Source of the DNA: Sphaerisporangium sp.
GTDB taxonomy: Bacteria > Actinomycetota > Actinomycetes > Streptosporangiales > Streptosporangiaceae
Reading direction: 5' to 3'
Assembly (NCBI GenBank): GCA_025964675.1
Contig: JAOPYI010000050.1
Coordinates: forward strand, 1-64,000
DNA: 64,000 nucleotides
Shown: piece after piece, positions 63,865 through 64,000 of the stretch
How positions within the stretch are numbered: the stretch's first letter is position 1
Layout of the letters: each line of letters begins with the position of its first letter
Made by a program: the position numbers and the translations under genes
The notes under the pieces: generated by a model
The model's database searches: none
What the model was told of the DNA's origin: nothing
Seen by the model: only the letters and a program-made list of their open reading frames with translations

Positions 63865-64000
63865 GGGCTCTCCTCGTTTTCGGGGGGGTGCCGTCACCGT
63901 AACTGCGTTCACGGCCGATGCGGAGCTATCGTTTAGCCCCTATCGCCGGGTTATGGACCCCTGCGCCGCGTAGGAGGAGCTCCCATCGGCCCGACCCTTG

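Noticed and set aside
63913-64000. Possible start of a plus-strand gene after AGGAGGAG near 63972
   Set aside because: No ATG/GTG/TTG at proper spacing is visible before the window ends; a gene beyond 64000 cannot be judged.

Overview
The window is very GC-rich and gene-dense. It carries mtrAB-lpqB/hpf/secA synteny, leaderless-type promoters, DasR-type GlcNAc control, F420-type oxidoreductases and an actinobacterial tmRNA. Together these point to the chromosome of a filamentous actinomycete, most likely of the Streptosporangiales (Nonomuraea/Streptosporangium-like). That assignment rests on gene content and order read by eye; no database search was run.

Layout. 1-8.6 kb: the end of lpqB, comF-like, long-form hpf, an orphan NarL-type regulator, a YcaQ-type DNA glycosylase, a HGxxPAAW-like small membrane protein, secA and an Rv3235-like gene. 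This is close to the order I recall around M. tuberculosis Rv3235-Rv3244c. 8.8-16.8 kb: a complete GlcNAc system, with the EIIC permease and a DasR-like GntR regulator on one strand. On the other strand are an SIS-domain aminosugar phosphate enzyme, EIIB, EIIA, HPr, Enzyme I and a NagZ-like GH3 lipoprotein. Palindromes resembling DasR sites (dre) lie at the divergent promoter and before ptsH. 16.8-29.7 kb: three HAD-family proteins with altered motif I around a DUF6912-type gene, acetoacetyl-CoA synthetase, a Tat-exported bicovalent-flavin oxidase, the very large NAD-glutamate dehydrogenase and a lipoprotein. 29.7-36.1 kb: prfB, a zinc-ribbon miniprotein, ftsE, ftsX, smpB, a PBP-like lipoprotein that has lost all three catalytic motifs, and ssrA (tmRNA). 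36.2-42.8 kb: unknowns, an HtrA-like lipoprotein protease, an LLM/F420 oxidoreductase and a double acyl-CoA dehydrogenase.

43.0-59.5 kb is a cell-envelope glycan locus: a multi-TM protein, a DUF2613 microprotein, GT4, a full-length AftD-family arabinofuranosyltransferase, two DUF3068 proteins, a methyltransferase, a GT-C-like protein and an acyltransferase. It ends in the complete decaprenyl-phosphoryl-arabinose (DPA) route (UbiA, DprE1, DprE2) as a tightly overlapping operon. The genes resemble two separate M. tuberculosis regions (Rv0224c-Rv0228/Rv0236c and Rv3790/Rv3791/Rv3806c, from memory) brought together, in an organism not expected to make mycolyl-arabinogalactan. 59.6-62.6 kb holds a two-gene unit: an EACC1-like protein overlapping a caspase fused to a trehalose-synthase-like GH13 domain. 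The GH13 nucleophile, acid/base and a conserved His are replaced, so the caspase is joined to a probable sugar-binding pseudoenzyme. This is the best candidate for an undescribed system. The window ends with a streptogrisin-type secreted protease.
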